From contig NC_133896.1 in NCBI RefSeq assembly GCF_964199755.1, forward strand, positions 83,295,815 through 83,359,814: DNA of 64,000 nt, given 5' to 3'. Below the pieces are notes generated by a model, which was given only the letters and a program-made list of their open reading frames with translations, made no database searches and had not been told where the DNA came from. This DNA is from Larus michahellis. Taxonomy: Eukaryota > Chordata > Aves > Charadriiformes > Laridae. Of the stretch, positions 61,814 through 64,000 are shown in pieces. Both the position numbers and the translations under genes were made by a program. How positions within the stretch are numbered: position 1 is the first letter of the stretch; each line of letters starts with the position of its first letter.

Positions 61814-63050
61814 TGGTGTCGCACACACACACATTTACTCTTGGACGTGCTTCGTCTTTCTTCAGGCTCGGCGATAGGTTTCCTGCATCAGAGTCTCAGG
61901 CGTTATATTTTATAAAATAATGAATTTAATTGAAAGGTACAGCAGCAAGGACAGCGTGGGCTGGGTGCCTCCAAAGAGAGGGACCCCGAGCAAAGAAATC
62001 CCAGGCAATGATACTCTTGTGATCTATACACCGTCGCCTCACACGCCCTTCACACGCTGTCCACGCATCTTTTAGTCCAATGGTGCTTCTTGGTCTGGGG
62101 TCTTCTGACATCTAATTGGAGTCCTTTTCTGTGTCCAGGCAGGCAGACTCTTATCTTGTTGATTTGCAGTTTCAGCCAAGGCTTGGAGCCTCTGTACCTT
62201 CTGGTTCACATTCCTTGGGCATCTGCACTCGCTGGCAGAACATGGAGAACTGAAGAGTCCCAAACGTGGGAAAAACACTACCAAAACATCAGTGTGGTAT
62301 CAAAACGCTTCTCATACTAAAAGACTAAACACGGCACTCTACCAGCTGGTGGGAAAACTACTAAGACAAATAACTCTATCACAGCCTAAAGCCTTCACCA
62401 AATTTAGCCACTCCTGTTAAGTAAAGCTAAGCAAACTGCTTAAATCACACCATATTAACACCACACAACCCTAAGTAATTTATCCTAAGTAAAACTTACT
62501 TATTTATGCTAAACAGCTCATATCCCTCAACAGCTCCTCCCTTTGTTTTCTTTAAGCATCCCTGCTAACATGCTAAACAAAGTTCGTGAAGCCTTTCCAG
62601 TTGCCCGATCATTCTCCCCAGTTTTACATATAAGATGATTATCAGCCACAACTACAACAGGGACAGACTTAATAAGATTACTGTCGGGAAGCCAGGTCCC
62701 TCTATTTTATGTAGATTTTTTCTTGTTCTCATTTTACTGCTGTTCCACCACTCTGGATCATCCATTCTCTGTAATGTCATACTTAGCCGTGCTGTAGCAG
62801 CCATCAACATCAACAGTACCGAGAGTAGAAAAACAATCCACTTCCTCCCTGTTGATTTTCAGGAAGCTGCCATCTGTCGGCTGCTTGGGCTATCCACCGC
62901 TTGCTTGCCATGGGAATGGCGTATCCAATTTTCTTTCCCTAACACTTCAGCAGCAAAAGAAGAACACAATAAAACAGTGCATGGTCCCTCCCATTTGGGT
63001 TCCAATTTTGATTTGGGGGAATTTCTTACTTTGTTCTTTGGTGATTACAG
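61814..63050 (-). mobile_element. Gammaretrovirus-like endogenous retrovirus fossil: end of pol, remnant of env, 3' LTR
   Basis: On the minus strand, 62850-63010 encodes the end of an integrase with the GPY/F-type block KLEPKWEGPCTVLL and WIRHSHGKQA. An env leader overlaps it, most of env is missing, then a polypurine stretch and an LTR starting TGTTGAGGG at 62532 and probably ending near 61814 (about 0.7 kb). It is broken: gag, most of pol and most of env are absent. No 5' LTR in the window. Age moderate, judged by decay. Confidence 0.75.
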
Positions 63051-64000
63051 GTCAGTGGGGAACTACAAGTATGTTTCAAAAGAGCCTTGATGAATGAGGG
63101 CAGTGAGAAGCATTGCTCATCTGAGGGACATCGAAATGTGCTTTTAAGTCAGAATGAGGGAGTTTTTCCATTATGATTCCATTATCACTACCCATAGCCA
63201 CAACATTCTGAGAGAAATTCTATGATTAAGCAAAACTTTTTTTTTTCCCAAAGAGAAAGCATGACACCTCTGTCACTTCATCAAGGAGTTCACAGAGCTT
63301 TCTCCATCCAGCAGAGGAAGAAGAGAGCCATGAATGATGCCATTTTCAGTAGGATGAGCAAGTCACGCAGACTCCTAATGTGTGGAAATGCAGGCTCCTC
63401 TAGAGGGGGATTCATGCAGTCTCCGACACCCACCTGGGGAAAGAACATGCTAAGCTTGGCAAGGTGTCTAGAGGGAGCCTGTGAGACCCTTTGACTAGAT
63501 TTTTAGACGGCTAAAGATAAAGGAGAGAAATCCCATCTGCCGTTCCTGCAGGAAGCTGGGGATGACCTGCCTGCCTGGAACTATTGGGTTCAGTTCTCCT
63601 TCTGCTCTTCTAAAAGATTTGCAGCTTTCTCACACATATTTTGTGTTGTCGAGGATCCACCACAAGGTGCAGTTTCTACTTTTTCATGTCCAATGACAGT
63701 ACAGAAATAGTCAGTAAAGTCTCCTTCTATATTAAACCTGAAAAGGGAGAGAAAGGCAGATTTAGTTGCCTTCCTAACTTATCTGGATGCAATGCAGTCA
63801 CTATCACTTCCATGAAAGACACTGTGGCACCTGGCCTTGCTGCTAAATTATATTATTGTCATAATATGCGGGATTAGAAGCTGCCTTGTTGGAGTCTCCC
63901 TCCCATTCTTTAATTTTCTCCCCCTGACCCCAACAGAATTATATGGGCTAGGCTTTCCCTCCAGAGACCTTCCCCTTCTTTGGTAGCCTCCGTTCCGTGG
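63051..64000. other. Right edge, nothing recognised beyond the retroviral fragment
   Basis: I cannot follow the retroviral pol reading further left on its own strand past about 63050. The remainder shows only short frames. Confidence 0.4.

Noticed and set aside
1-64000. tRNA, rRNA, CRISPR arrays, bacterial-type operons
   Set aside because: None seen; gene structure and repeats are avian.

Overview
This is a piece of a bird genome. Nine CR1 retrotransposon fragments lie on both strands, there is an ERVL-type LTR and a gamma-like retrovirus fossil, and the genes are split by long AT-rich introns with one sharp CpG island. I could not fix the species. All splice models were made by eye from splice-site motifs, intron phase and family resemblance.

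Left third (4.8-17.4 kb, + strand): a complete seven-exon gene for a type II C-type lectin-like receptor of the CD94/NKG2 (KLR) class, about 265 residues. Its tail carries two canonical ITIMs on two separate exons (ITYADV, ITYAEL). The second is identical to the distal ITIM of mammalian NKG2A. It also has a transmembrane exon, a stalk exon and a three-exon lectin domain.

Middle (22.2-27.4 kb, - strand, tail-to-tail with the first): a second C-type lectin-like gene of the CLEC2/CD69 class, about 180 residues. Its last four exons are clear. Its first exon is uncertain: one candidate lies in a CpG island at 26.57-27.56 kb, another 66-base candidate at 30.2 kb. The two genes look like a small bird natural killer gene complex: an inhibitory receptor beside a CLEC2-type molecule, the class that serves as ligand for NKR-P1 receptors in mammals.

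28-44 kb: no complete gene. I find several orphan exon-like segments: 28.35-28.48 (-), 31.73-31.88 (-), 33.63-33.88 (+), 40.86-41.54 (-, a 227-codon open frame) and 43.50-43.58 (+, signal-peptide-like). They alternate with CR1 pieces and an LTR.

45.3-46.8 kb (+): an intact single-coding-exon gene for a 447-residue protein. It has an N-terminal TLR2-like TIR domain, then two membrane segments and a conserved-looking C-terminal tail. I know no named family with this layout, and it is the most interesting feature here. Right third (47-64 kb): no host gene recognised; CR1 copies, one with a reverse transcriptase region, a degenerate short repeat, and a retroviral 3' fragment with its LTR at 61.8-63.05 kb.
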